This document shows positions 1-9,720 of a stretch of DNA of 64,000 nucleotides, one piece after another (the first letter of the stretch is position 1; each line of letters starts with the position of its first letter). The position numbers and the translations under genes are program-made. Source of the stretch: Microbispora bryophytorum (GTDB lineage: Bacteria > Actinomycetota > Actinomycetes > Streptosporangiales > Streptosporangiaceae); contig NZ_VIRL01000007.1 in the NCBI RefSeq assembly GCF_006874465.1, positions 62,001 through 126,000 on the forward strand, in the 5' to 3' direction. The notes under the pieces are model-generated. The model made no database searches and had not been told where the DNA came from. It saw only the letters and a list, made by a program, of their open reading frames with translations.

Positions 1-1
1 G

Positions 2-1288
2 ATCGCCTACGTCCGGATCGACCTCGACCCGTCGGCCGGGCAGAAGCTCGCGTTGTTCGGCATCGCCCGCAAGTTCTCGGCCACCCGCGACGCCTTCGGC
101 GGGGACGACCCGCGCGAGGCCCTGGTCAGCGCGCTGCAGAAGGGCGAGCCGGGTCTCTCCGAGGCCGACTACGCCAGGGACGTCGAACCCTGGCTCGGTG
201 ACCGCGTCGGCCTCGCCGTGCTCCCCGCCGACGGCGGCGGCGACCCCGTCGGAGCACTCGCCGTACAGGTGAAGGACGAGGCGGCGGCCCGGACGGGCAT
301 CGCCAAGATGGGCCTCGACGGCGGCAAGGGCGGCCTGGCGTTCCGCGAGGGGTACGCGATCATCGCCATGAGCCAGAAGCTGGCCGACGAGTACGTCAAG
401 GCGGCGCCGCTGTCCGGCGAGCCGCGCTTCGCCGCCGACCTCGACGCGCTGGGCGAGCCGGGCGTGCTGTCGTTCTGGATGGACGCGGAGAAGGTCGCCG
501 ACGCCGGCTGGAGCGAGGTCGCGGTGACGCCCGTGCTGCGGCAGATCAGGGGCATGCGGTTCGCCGGCGCCCTCCGGTTCTCCGGCGACTACGCCGAGCT
601 GGCCGGGGTCACCCGCGGCGGCACGGCCGCACCGGGACGGCCCGAGCCGGTGAAGATCGGCGAGCTGCCCGCCTCCACGGTCGCGGCTGCCTCGATCTCC
701 GGCCTGGGCGACCTGCTGCGCGAGCAGTGGCCGTCCGTCGAGCAGAGTGCGAGCGGCTCGGGCGGCGAGATGGTCCGGCAGGCCCTCGCCGAGGCGCGGA
801 CGCAGTACGGCCTGTCCCTGCCGGACGACCTCGCGACGCTGCTGGGCCGCTCCCTCACGCTCGCTTTGGACGAGCAGGACCTCGACGGCGCGCAGCCCCG
901 GGTGGGCGCCGTGCTCACGACGGACACCGCCAAGGCGCGTGACGTGGTGGACCGGCTCAAGGGCCACCTGAACGGCATGGAGAGGTCCGCCGACATCGCC
1001 ACCGCCGAGGGCGACGGGCGGTTCGTGATCGCGAGCACCCAGGAGTACGCCGACGCGCTGAACGGCGGCGGCACGCTCGGCGAGAGCGAGACGTTCCGCC
1101 TGGCCGTCCCGGACGCCGCGAACGCGACCTACGCCGTGTACGCCGACCTCGACCGGCTGGAGAAGCTGTATCTGGACGGCCTGAACGAGCAGGGGCGCGC
1201 CGACGCCGAGAAGCTGCGGGCGGTCGGCCTGAGCGGCACCCACGGCGAGGACGGCTCGACCTTCGCCCTCCGCCTGGTCTTCAACTAA
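2..1288 (+). CDS. DUF3352-family protein, 5' end cut by window
   Basis: The frame is already open at the left edge, so the N-terminus lies outside the window; about 428 residues are visible, ending at TAA. A TTG at 53 could serve as a start, but the sequence before it is protein-like (IAYVRIDLDPSAGQK) and fits the DUF3352 domain found in actinobacterial proteins. Family members usually carry an N-terminal membrane anchor and an extracytoplasmic DUF3352 domain; the anchor would lie upstream. No reaction is assigned to the domain. The gene converges on cysM, with a palindromic element between the two stop codons. Family assignment is fairly secure; the role is unknown. Confidence 0.75.
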   Translation: MAYVRIDLDPSAGQKLALFGIARKFSATRDAFGGDDPREALVSALQKGEPGLSEADYARDVEPWLGDRVGLAVLPADGGGDPVGALAVQVKDEAAARTGIAKMGLDGGKGGLAFREGYAIIAMSQKLADEYVKAAPLSGEPRFAADLDALGEPGVLSFWMDAEKVADAGWSEVAVTPVLRQIRGMRFAGALRFSGDYAELAGVTRGGTAAPGRPEPVKIGELPASTVAAASISGLGDLLREQWPSVEQSASGSGGEMVRQALAEARTQYGLSLPDDLATLLGRSLTLALDEQDLDGAQPRVGAVLTTDTAKARDVVDRLKGHLNGMERSADIATAEGDGRFVIASTQEYADALNGGGTLGESETFRLAVPDAANATYAVYADLDRLEKLYLDGLNEQGRADAEKLRAVGLSGTHGEDGSTFALRLVFN

Positions 1289-1312
1289 CCCCCACCTCAC
1301 CCTCTCCCCCGC

Positions 1313-1560
1313 CGTGATCTTGTAGTTTGTCGCACCAACGGCGGGTGAGCTACGGGTATCAGCATCTTGATCTTGCAGCGATCGATGCCAGAGCCGCCTT
1401 ACCAGGCAAAACACGATTCGTGATCTTGCACTTCTCGTCGAAATGCAAGATCACGAATCGTGTTTGCGCTGATCCCGCAACCGCAGGCCAATCCTGCGCA
1501 AGATCACGAAAGGTCCCTTCGCATGTCACAGGCGTGCGTGCGACTAACTACAAGATCACG
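1313..1560. repeat. Nested palindromic (MITE-like) intergenic element
   Basis: Three inverted-repeat pairs lie one inside another. The outer arms, 1313-1335 and 1538-1560, match over 23 bp with one mismatch. The middle arms, 1368-1376 and 1498-1506, match over 9 bp. The inner arms, 1409-1430 and 1444-1465, match perfectly over 22 bp around a 13-nt loop. Every arm carries the core GATCTTG, three times forward and then three times reversed. The element is visibly poorer in GC than its flanks and fills the space between two convergent stop codons (1288 and 1577). It could act as a two-way terminator or be a small mobile repeat. No target-site duplication is evident. Confidence 0.75.
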
Positions 1561-1576
1561 TCGGCGGGTGGGGCGG

Positions 1577-2524
<948 letters not shown>

Positions 2525-2803
2525 CTAGCGCGCTCCGCCCGCGACGGCCGGGAGCACGGTCACGGTGTCGCCGTCGGCGACGGGGGTGCCGAGCCCGCCG
2601 AGGAAGCGTACGTCCTCGTCGTTGAGGTAGACGTTGACGAATCGGCGCAGCCCGGCGTCGTCCACCAGCCGGTCCTTCAGGCCGGGGTGACGAGCCTCCA
2701 GGTCGCCGATCAGCTCTTCGAGGGTCGCTCCCTTGGCGTTGACCGCCTTGGCGCCATCGGTGTAGCTGCGGAGGATGGTAGGAATGCGGACCTCGATGGC
2801 CAT
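2525..2803 (-). CDS. cysO: Sulfur-carrier protein CysO (MoaD/ThiS fold)
   Basis: A 92-residue ubiquitin-like sulfur carrier. In the pathway its C-terminal Gly-Gly is thiocarboxylated, joined to the product of CysM, and released as cysteine by the Mec protease. The sequence follows mycobacterial CysO closely (IPTILR near the start, VNVYLNDEDVRF mid-protein, ADGDTVTVLPAVAGG at the end). Unlike the mycobacterial protein it does not stop at Gly-Gly: residues 89-90 are GG, followed by Ala-Arg before TAG. A two-residue extension must be removed before activation, or the read end is unusual. It lies directly upstream of cysM; a gap of about 260 bp separates it from mec. Confidence 0.93.
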   Translation of the reverse strand: MAIEVRIPTILRSYTDGAKAVNAKGATLEELIGDLEARHPGLKDRLVDDAGLRRFVNVYLNDEDVRFLGGLGTPVADGDTVTVLPAVAGGAR

Positions 2804-3062
2804 GTCGGCTCAGTCTCCTTGATCAGTGGTCGTCGTTATGATGGGCGTCCACCTGCTCTGAACAGGGGCAGGCGGGCGGCGATTCCAGCGGTCTTCTTCC
2901 CCGGCGCCGAGTGGGCGGCCGGGTTCAGCGACAGTCGTAGACGACGACAGACGGCGTGTGCGCGAAGAGGAACGCCTGAACAGGAGATTCCGGGCGCACC
3001 CGGCGCGACAGGACAGCCGGTGACGACACGGGACGAGCGTCATCGTTAGCCATGGTTCAAGT
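2804..3062. other. Intergenic stretch between mec and cysO
   Basis: About 260 bp with no convincing gene. A leftward frame from 3043 to 2810 could encode 77 residues with three cysteines among the first 16, but it lacks a ribosome-binding site and its composition is not protein-like. The stretch probably holds a promoter for cysO-cysM, because mec and cysO are not tightly linked here. Confidence 0.4.
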
Positions 3063-3479
3063 TTAACCGTACGACTCTACGATCTTGACTTCCTCCTCGG
3101 TCACGACTCCGTCCACGATCCGGTAGGAACGGAAGGGCGTCTCCTCCTCGGAGGCGGTCGACACCAGCACATAGTGGGCGTCGGGCTCGGAGGCGTAGCT
3201 GATGTCCGTGCGGGAGGGGTACGCCTCGGTGGCGGTGTGGGAGTGGTAGATCACGACAGGCGCCTCGTCGCGGTCGTCCATGTCCCGCCACACGCGGAAC
3301 TGCTCCATCGAGTCGAACCGGTAGAACGTCGGCGAGCGCTCGGCGTTCTCCATGGGGACGAACCGCTCGGGACGGTCCGACCCGGCGGGCCCGGCCACGA
3401 CGCCGCACGCCTCGTCGGGATGGTCGGCCCGGGAATGGGCCACGATCTTGTCGACCAGCTCGCGTGAGATCGTCAGCAT
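3063..3479 (-). CDS. mec: JAMM metalloprotease Mec (CysO-cysteine peptidase)
   Basis: A 138-residue Mov34/MPN protease that releases cysteine from the CysO-cysteine adduct. The zinc site is complete: E23 in DEACG and the H79-x-H81-x10-D92 motif (HSHTATEAYPSRTD). The sequence parallels Mycobacterium Mec throughout, ending in a VVES-type tail. I chose the ATG at 3479, giving the start MLTISREL; a TTG at 3509 with a CAGGA element upstream would add ten residues and overlap the preceding gene. It follows DUF2017 by 10 nt and probably belongs to the clpS-DUF2017-mec transcript. Its partner cysO lies downstream on the same strand. Confidence 0.93.
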   Translation of the reverse strand: MLTISRELVDKIVAHSRADHPDEACGVVAGPAGSDRPERFVPMENAERSPTFYRFDSMEQFRVWRDMDDRDEAPVVIYHSHTATEAYPSRTDISYASEPDAHYVLVSTASEEETPFRSYRIVDGVVTEEEVKIVESYG

Positions 3480-3489
3480 GCTGGGAAAT

Positions 3490-4017
3490 TTACCAAAGCG
3501 CCCTGACAAGGGTGTCCTGCAGGTAGGTCAGCCAGTCGTAGGTCACGAACGCCGGATAGCGGGGGTCGTCCTCGGACATCGAGGAGATCTCCTCGTGGAC
3601 CTCCTCGGTGATCTCCAGCCGCACGCCGAGCGCGAGGCGGACGTCGTTGATCGCCCGCAGCCACGCCTGCCCCTGCTCGGCCGTCAGCGCCAGCCTGCCC
3701 GGCGCCGCCGTCTCCAGCAGCGTGGTCGCGTCGGCGCGCTTGCCGTCGCGCAGCGTCGCCTCCGTGTAGCGCCGGAACTCCTGCGCCGCCTCCTCGTCCT
3801 CGGCGTACGCCGAGGGGAACAGCCGCGCCAGCACGGGGTCGGCCGGCGGGGACGCCGAGCCGATGCCCAGGGCGCGCTCCAGCGGGTCGTCGCCGGTGGT
3901 CCCCGGCTCGACCAGGCCGAGCACCTGCGACACCAGCGAGCGCAGGATCGACACCTCGCCCGCGTCGAGCTGGACGGTCACCCCGTCGCGCGTCGCCTGA
4001 AAGCCCGTGCTCATCAT
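3490..4017 (-). CDS. DUF2017 protein downstream of clpS
   Basis: A 175-residue acidic, mostly helical protein of the actinobacterial DUF2017 family. No catalytic motif is visible. In many actinobacteria this gene follows clpS, as here: its ATG at 4017 overlaps the clpS stop in an ATGA junction, which marks translational coupling. A second in-frame ATG at 4014 is equally possible. The frame stays open further upstream to 4239, but that part lies antisense-like inside clpS and is not protein-like. Its role is unknown; constant pairing with ClpS suggests a link to regulated proteolysis, which is inference. Confidence 0.85.
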   Translation of the reverse strand: MMSTGFQATRDGVTVQLDAGEVSILRSLVSQVLGLVEPGTTGDDPLERALGIGSASPPADPVLARLFPSAYAEDEEAAQEFRRYTEATLRDGKRADATTLLETAAPGRLALTAEQGQAWLRAINDVRLALGVRLEITEEVHEEISSMSEDDPRYPAFVTYDWLTYLQDTLVRALW

Positions 4018-4340
4018 TTGTCCTGCTGGACGGTCGCCCACAGGCCGTAGGAGTGAAGGATCTGCACGTCCCGTTCCATCTCCTCCCGGGTACCGCTGGC
4101 GACGACGGCCCTGCCCTTGTGGTGGACGTCCATCATCAGCTTCTCGGCCCTCTGCCGGGGGTAGCCGAACACGGTCTGGAAGACGTACGTGACGTACGAC
4201 ATCAGGTTGACCGGGTCGTTCCACACGATCGTGAGCCACGGCAGATCGGGACGCACGTCCGACGACGGCCGCTCGACCTCGGCTGGAGCTGGGCTACCCA
4301 CGTACCCATCCTGCACCACGACCGTCGTAGTCTTCGACAC
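4014..4340 (-). CDS. clpS: ClpS, N-end rule adaptor for Clp protease
   Basis: A 108-residue adaptor that hands N-degron substrates to the ClpC/ClpP protease. The ClpS core is clear: [11 protein letters not shown] near residue 40, then the helix [17 protein letters not shown] and the GRAVV strand. The longest reading starts at GTG 4340. Its first residues are poor in family similarity, and a GTG 13 codons later has a better purine-rich stretch just upstream, so the true start may be shorter. The start is back to back with pncB on the other strand, leaving almost no space for two promoters. Confidence 0.92.
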   Translation of the reverse strand: MSKTTTVVVQDGYVGSPAPAEVERPSSDVRPDLPWLTIVWNDPVNLMSYVTYVFQTVFGYPRQRAEKLMMDVHHKGRAVVASGTREEMERDVQILHSYGLWATVQQDK

Positions 4341-4346
4341 GTGCGC

Positions 4347-5624
4347 ATGACCACGGGCACGGCCCTGCTCACCGACCGGTACGAACTGACGATGCTCCAG
4401 GCCGCACTCGCCGGCGGCGCGGCCGACCGGCGGGCGGTCTTCGAGGTGTTCGCCCGGCGGCTGCCCGGTGGGCGGCGCTACGGGGTGGTGGCCGGCACCG
4501 GGCGGTTCCTCGACGCGCTCGAGGACTTCCGCTTCGAGGAGCAGGACATCGAGTTCCTGTGCTCCTCCGGGATCGTGGACGAGCCCACCGGCGAGTTCCT
4601 CGCCGGCTACCGCTTCTCGGGCAACGTGTACGGCTACCGCGAGGGCGAGGCGTTCTTCCCCGGCTCACCGATCATGGTGGTGGAGGGGACGTTCGCCGAG
4701 GCCGTGCTGCTGGAGACCCTGGCCCTGTCGATACTGAACCACGACTGCGCGATCGCGGGGGCCGCCTCCCGGATGGCCCAGGCGGCCGGTGACCGGCCGC
4801 TCATCGAGATGGGGTCGCGCCGCACCCACGAGCACGCCGCGGTCGCCGCCGCCAGGGCCGCCTACCTGTGCGGCTTCGCCTCCACCTCCAACCTGATGGC
4901 CGGTCACCTGCACGGCGTGCCGACCGCGGGCACCGCCGCCCACGCGTTCACCCTGCTCCACGACTCGGAGGAGGACGCCTTCCGGGCCCAGATCGACTCC
5001 CTCGGGCTCGGCACCACCCTGCTCGTGGACACCTACGACGTGGCGAAGGCCGTACGGACCGCGGTGGAGCTGGCCGGGCCCGACCTCGGCGCGGTGCGGA
5101 TCGACTCCGGCGACCTGGCGGTCGTGGCGGTGGAGGTGCGCCGCTTACTCGACGAGCTGGGCGCGAGCCACACCCGGATCGTCGTCACCGGCGACCTGGA
5201 CGAGTTCGCGATCGCGGCGCTGGCCGCGGCGCCGGTGGACGCCTACGGCGTCGGCACCGCCCTGGCCACGGGTTCCGGCCATCCGACGGCCAGCCTCGTC
5301 TACAAACTCGTCGCGCGGGAGGACCGCACGGGACGGCTGCAGCCGGTCGCCAAGGCGTCCGTCGGCAAGCCGAGCATCGGCGGGCGCAAGTGGGCCTACC
5401 GCAGGACCGACGGCGGCACCGCGACCGCCGAGGTCGTCACCCGCGAGCCGGTGGAGACGGAAGGCCGCCCGCTGCTGGCCGAACTCGTGCGGGACGGCAA
5501 GGTCGTCGGCCGCGAACCCCTGGCGGCCGCGCGCGACCGCCACCGGGCGACTTTGGCCGAGTTGCCGCTGGAGGCGTGCAGCCTCTCCCCCGGAGACCCC
5601 ACAGTCCCTACTATCTTCAAGTGA
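4347..5624 (+). CDS. pncB: Nicotinate phosphoribosyltransferase
   Basis: A 425-residue enzyme joining nicotinate and PRPP to give nicotinate mononucleotide, the entry of the Preiss-Handler NAD salvage route. Family motifs include [10 protein letters not shown] at the start, the GTAAHAF segment carrying the phosphorylatable histidine, and RIDSGDLA. The ATG at 4347 is preferred; a GTG two codons earlier abuts the clpS start. Nicotinamidase pncA follows 79 bp downstream, so nicotinamide can be deamidated and captured by adjacent genes. Identification is secure; only the exact start is open. Confidence 0.93.
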   Translation: MTTGTALLTDRYELTMLQAALAGGAADRRAVFEVFARRLPGGRRYGVVAGTGRFLDALEDFRFEEQDIEFLCSSGIVDEPTGEFLAGYRFSGNVYGYREGEAFFPGSPIMVVEGTFAEAVLLETLALSILNHDCAIAGAASRMAQAAGDRPLIEMGSRRTHEHAAVAAARAAYLCGFASTSNLMAGHLHGVPTAGTAAHAFTLLHDSEEDAFRAQIDSLGLGTTLLVDTYDVAKAVRTAVELAGPDLGAVRIDSGDLAVVAVEVRRLLDELGASHTRIVVTGDLDEFAIAALAAAPVDAYGVGTALATGSGHPTASLVYKLVAREDRTGRLQPVAKASVGKPSIGGRKWAYRRTDGGTATAEVVTREPVETEGRPLLAELVRDGKVVGREPLAAARDRHRATLAELPLEACSLSPGDPTVPTIFK

Positions 5625-5668
5625 TCGCGGAGGACCGGCGCATGAGGACGACGCCGGTCCTCCGTGAT
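5624..5668 (+). terminator. Hairpin between pncB and pncA
   Basis: Arms 5624-5640 and 5652-5668 pair over 17 bp with a single G-U, around an 11-nt loop, and start on the last base of the pncB stop codon. There is no T-run. It may end or attenuate pncB transcripts, or protect their 3' end. Confidence 0.6.
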
Positions 5669-5703
5669 CGCCACGCTGAGGATCGCCGTTGCGAGGTGGC
5701 CCA

Positions 5704-6276
5704 ATGAAGACCGCGCTCATCGTCGTGGACGTGCAGAACGACTTCTGCGAGGGCGGCAGCCTGCCGGTCGGCGGCGGCGCCGAGGTGGCCGCCGCGATCA
5801 GCCGCCATGTCCAGGAGCACGCGTACGACCACGTGGTCGCCACCCGCGACCACCACGTCGATCCCGGCGCCCATTTCGCGGCCGAGCCCGACTACGCGGA
5901 CTCCTGGCCGCCGCACTGCGTCGTGGGCACTTCCGGTGCCGGCTTCCACCCCGCCTTCGACACCTCGAAGGTCGAGGAGGTCTTCAGCAAGGGCGCGCAC
6001 CAGGCGGCCTACAGCGGATTCGAGGGCGCCACCGCCGACGGCGTGGGCCTGGCCGCGTGGCTGCGCGAGCGCGGCGTGGAGGCCGTCGACGTCGTCGGCA
6101 TCGCCACCGACCACTGCGTCCGGGCCACCGCCGTGGACGCGGCGGCGAACGGCTTCGCCGTACGGGTCCTGCTGGACCTGACGGCCGGCGTGGCCAGGGA
6201 GACGACCGAGTCGGCGCTCGCCCGCCTCACCGAGGCCGGGGTGGAGCTCACTGGGGAGCCCGTCCTCCGCTCCTGA
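5704..6276 (+). CDS. pncA: Nicotinamidase/pyrazinamidase
   Basis: A 190-residue isochorismatase-fold amidase that turns nicotinamide into nicotinate and ammonia. The catalytic triad is D9, K96 and C138 (in TDHC), and the metal ligands correspond to D49, H51, H57 and H71, almost the numbering of M. tuberculosis PncA. The ATG at 5704 gives the standard start MKTALIVVDVQNDF; an upstream in-frame start would add five residues. It follows pncB on the same strand after a hairpin, forming a small NAD-salvage unit. Confidence 0.95.
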   Translation: MKTALIVVDVQNDFCEGGSLPVGGGAEVAAAISRHVQEHAYDHVVATRDHHVDPGAHFAAEPDYADSWPPHCVVGTSGAGFHPAFDTSKVEEVFSKGAHQAAYSGFEGATADGVGLAAWLRERGVEAVDVVGIATDHCVRATAVDAAANGFAVRVLLDLTAGVARETTESALARLTEAGVELTGEPVLRS

Positions 6277-6659
6277 CCCGCACGACGCCGCTCCCGGCCG
6301 TGCAACGGCACGCCCTGGGAAGACGCTCAGGACGGAGCCCCGGGGGAGGCACGGCGCGGCCGGCGTGTCGTCACAGCCGAGACGGCTTTAACAATTCGTG
6401 ACGTACGAGGATGCGCCCGCAGGCGATAATCGGTGAGCCGATAACCCGGGCCCGCAGACGATTCGGCTGCGATGAATTCTTTAGTCGCAATCCATTTCTG
6501 CCGCATTCGCGCGCCCCAAACGTACGTCGAAAATTCCCCTCTGGATCTCCGTCACCGCACGTCATGTGGCCTTCGAGTGGCCGGAACACCTGGTCGCCGC
6601 GAACAATCACCTCCGAGCGCGACGACGCCGAATGGGCACCCACGTCTCATCCACGAAAA
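6277..6659. other. Non-coding, lower-GC stretch before the radical SAM relic
   Basis: About 380 bp with no supportable gene. From roughly 6360 the base composition becomes noticeably richer in A and T than the flanks, and codon periodicity typical of the neighbouring genes is missing. It could hold the promoter and decayed first codons of the radical SAM relic, or the scar of a transferred segment. Confidence 0.5.
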
Positions 6660-8060
6660 CTCTTCTACCCAACTCGGAGCGATCTTGCTAGCGTATCTCG
6701 CGATACGCGAGCGACCCGGAGCTGTCCGCGCGCAGCCGGGTCGAGATCGTCAACTATCCCGGTGCGGCCGGCCAGTGGGAGATGGCGACACGACTCCTCG
6801 GCGGTGATGTGCCGGACGTCCTGGCCTTCTCGGTGCTGGGCTGGAACGTCCGCCAGTTCGGCGCACTGGCCGAGACCTTCAAGCAGGTGAATCCGAAAGG
6901 GACCGTGATCTTCGGCGGCAACCATGTGTCGAACCAGGCGGAACGCACCCTGCGCCAGTGGCCCGTGGTCGATGTGATCGTCAACGGCGAGGGCGAACTG
7001 ACCTTCGTCGACCTGCTCTCCCACATCGCCGACGGCAGGACCGACCTCGCCGACGTCGCCGGCATCTCCTACCGGGACGCCGACGGTTCCGTCCGCACCA
7101 CGGCCGAGCGGGCGCGGATCGAGGACCTGGACATCATCTCGTCGCCGATCCTGAACGGTGTGCTCCCGCTCCACAACGACACGGGCGCCTTCCGTTACGA
7201 CGTCGCGCTTCTGGAGACCAACCGGGGCTGCCCCTACCACTGTTCCTTCTGCTACTGGGGCGGAGCCGTCGGTCAGCGTGTGCGGTCCTTCTCCCGCGGG
7301 CGCCTACGCGCCGAGCTGGAGGCCCTCGCCCGGTCCGGAGCCGAGACGGTGGTGCTGTGCGACGCGAACTTCGGGATCCTGCGCGCGGACCTGGAGTTCG
7401 TGGAGGACCTGGTCGAGGTGCGGCGCAGATACGGCTACCCCCGGGCCCTGGAGAGTTCCTGGGCCAAGAACAAGTCGAAGACCTTCTACGAGATCGTCGA
7501 CATCATGCGCAGGGAGGGCATCCGCAGTTCCTTCACCCTCGCCCTGCAGACGCTCAGCGACGACGCCCTGGCCACGATGAACCGCACGAACATGAAGATC
7601 AACGCCTGGAAGGACCTGACGGAGCGCCTGTCGGCGGACGGGATGGACATCTATGCGGAGCTGATCTGGGGCGCTCCGGGAGAGACGCCGGAGTCCTTCC
7701 TCAAGGGATACGACGAACTCGCCCGGCATGTCTCCCGGATCGCGGCCTATCCCCTGATCCTCCTGCCGAACACCGACTACGTGGAGCGCAAGGATCTCTA
7801 CGGCTTCGTCACCATCCGCGGCGACCGGGACGACTTCGAGTACGTGCTGGCGAACAAGGACATGACGCTGCGGCAGAACCTGAGCATGCAGCGGTTCCTC
7901 TTCTGGGCCCGGTTGCTCGCCGAGAACCTGGTCCTGCGCCACGTGTTCCCGGCCCTGCGCGCTGTCGGCGGCCGCCGCCAATCGGAGGTGATCCTCTCCA
8001 TCGCCGACCACGTCGAAGGCCGGCAGGGCGCGGGCGCCCAGCTTCGGGCTGGCTGCTGCT
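6660..8060 (+). pseudogene. B12-binding radical SAM protein, decayed
   Basis: The intact-looking core reads from about 6692 to 8047. It starts inside a cobalamin-binding domain (VEIVNYPGAA, DVLAFSVLGWNVRQFG, IFGGNHVSNQ) and continues into a radical SAM domain whose cluster motif NRGCPYHCSFC gives C150, C154 and C157 counted from the ATG at 6782. Upstream homology switches frame: LGAILLAYLA lies one frame over, and TAG at 6689 closes the core frame. One extra A near 6703 would explain the switch. The 3' end loses family similarity near 8050, where the sequence runs into an MFS fragment. Such enzymes build RiPPs and other natural products. Probably non-functional. Confidence 0.7.
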
Positions 8061-8135
8061 CGCCGGTCAGACCGGCACGGCCCCCCTCCCCTCGGGAAGG
8101 GCGGCGCCCACCCGGCCGGCCGGCGTCCCACCACC

Positions 8136-8699
8136 ATGGCCGGTTCGCGTGCCCTCGTCGCCGCCTTCGTGGGCATCGGCGCCTACCTCGGCTCGATCGA
8201 GATCCTTCTCGTCGCCCTCGCGGACGCCGACGGAGAGCCGTACTGGGCCGGTTACGCGCTGGCGGCCTGGGCCCTCGGGAGCGCGGCGGCGGCCCTGCTG
8301 GCCGGGCCCCACCTCGGCCGCCTGGCCCCCGAACGGGTCTTCGTGCCCGCCATGGCCTGGATGACCGGTTGCGGCCTGCTCCTGCCGCTGGCCGGTCCCA
8401 AGCTGCCGTTGGTGATCGCCTGCTTCCTCGCCGGGATCGGCGCGGCCCCCTCCCTCAGCTCCGGCTTCTCCCTCCTGGGCCGCCGGACCGCCGGAGCTTC
8501 GGAAGGGATGAGCTGGGCCTCGTCCGGGATGGGCGCGGGCACCACCATCGGAGCGTTCAGCGGGGGCTGGCTGGCGGACCGGACGGGCAGCGGAGCGGCC
8601 TTCTGGCTGTGCGTGGTCTTCGGCGCGGCGGCCCTGACCATCGCCTGGCGGGCCACGTCGGGAGGTGACGCCGGAACAGCCGCCCAGCCGTCGGCCTGA
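8136..8699 (+). pseudogene. MFS exporter, C-terminal half only
   Basis: This 187-residue frame shows about six membrane segments and aligns with the second half of a 12-helix MFS exporter: it opens at what is normally TM7 and includes the GGWLADRTG loop. No first half precedes it; the 100 bp before its ATG joins the end of the radical SAM relic in another frame. The likely history is a deletion that removed the end of the radical SAM gene and the start of a neighbouring exporter gene. A six-helix protein working as a dimer cannot be excluded, but no ribosome-binding site is clear. Confidence 0.6.
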
Positions 8700-8808
8700 C
8701 CAAGGTCTCCCGTTTCCCGGTGTGGCGCGCCCCCATGTCAACAGCTTCACCGCGTAGCGTCATTGATGTATTACCGAGAGTGACGACCCTTCGTGGATTG
8801 GGGGCCCG

Positions 8809-9477
8809 ATGTTCGCGTTCTCGCTCGGCCTGTGCTGGCTCGTCCTCACCCCGGCCTGTGTCTGGCTGCTCTTCGGCCGCGGCCACCGGGGTGCGCTTCG
8901 CGCCGCTGGCGCGCTGACCCTGGCGGCGCTGCAGACGGCCACGATCGCCCTGGGGTTCGCCCAGCCCGGAGCCGAGCCTGCCCGGACGGTCGCCGTACGG
9001 GACACCCGCGCCGCCGCCCCCGGGGGCCGCGCCCCGGCCGCGCCCGGACAGGACGGGCAGGACGGACAGGACGCGCCAGGTGGCCCGGCAGGTACCGCCC
9101 CCTCGCCGGCGTCGTCCCCGTCCGTGGCGAGCGGCCGGCCCGCCTGCGACCAGCGGGTCACCACCCCCGACGCCGTACGACTGTCGTTCCACAAACGGGC
9201 CCTGCACGGCCTCACCGTCTACTGGCCCGCCACCATGCAACAGTGCGACACCGCGACGGTGGCGGTGCACCGGGCCGGGCATCGCCTGCGCATCTGGGTG
9301 CAGGAGGGCGCTGAGGGCGCGCGGCAGGAGGGGACGCACCGCGTTCCGATACGCGTGGAGGGGGGCGTTGCCTCCCTCAGCCTCCGGCTGAGCCCGGTCA
9401 CCCGGCACCATCGCCGCTACGTCGCCATCGACGGCCACACCGGCGACCGCATCCCACTTCGGTCTCACATGTCATAG
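8809..9477 (+). CDS. Membrane-anchored protein of unknown function
   Basis: Not recognised as a named family. The 222-residue product has two hydrophobic segments at about 3-20 and 32-52, then a Pro/Ala/Gly/Gln-rich spacer to about residue 108, then a compact domain of about 110 residues with two cysteines that could form a disulfide outside the cell. The ATG at 8809 follows a run of G residues usable as a ribosome-binding site. It stands alone on the + strand after the MFS relic. Composition matches the host, so it looks like a genuine gene; the role is open. Confidence 0.65.
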   Translation: MFAFSLGLCWLVLTPACVWLLFGRGHRGALRAAGALTLAALQTATIALGFAQPGAEPARTVAVRDTRAAAPGGRAPAAPGQDGQDGQDAPGGPAGTAPSPASSPSVASGRPACDQRVTTPDAVRLSFHKRALHGLTVYWPATMQQCDTATVAVHRAGHRLRIWVQEGAEGARQEGTHRVPIRVEGGVASLSLRLSPVTRHHRRYVAIDGHTGDRIPLRSHMS

Positions 9478-9720
9478 TGAATGGCGATTCGCTATTGTCG
9501 GTTTTCCAGTGCCGGTGGAAACAAACACACGTGTCACTCACGCTTGCGGTGACCATTCATCACACCGGTATGGGTAATCCTTATCCCACCTGGAACGCCT
9601 CCGCGAATTTCCCGGATTATCACCCTCCGATGAAGGTGCGGAGCTGATAGCAATGCCCTCCATGCACCCGCCTTCGCAGCGAGCCCCCGGCCACGCTGCC
9701 CTACAGTTGGAGGACGCCCT

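Noticed and set aside
2810..3043. A cysteine-rich leader peptide upstream of cysO
   Set aside because: Three cysteines near the start are suggestive, but there is no ribosome-binding site, the frame is 77 codons long and no attenuator hairpin follows.
8060..8668. A 628-residue fused radical SAM protein
   Set aside because: The frame stays open but reads the exporter fragment in the wrong frame; the real exporter helices are in a different frame.
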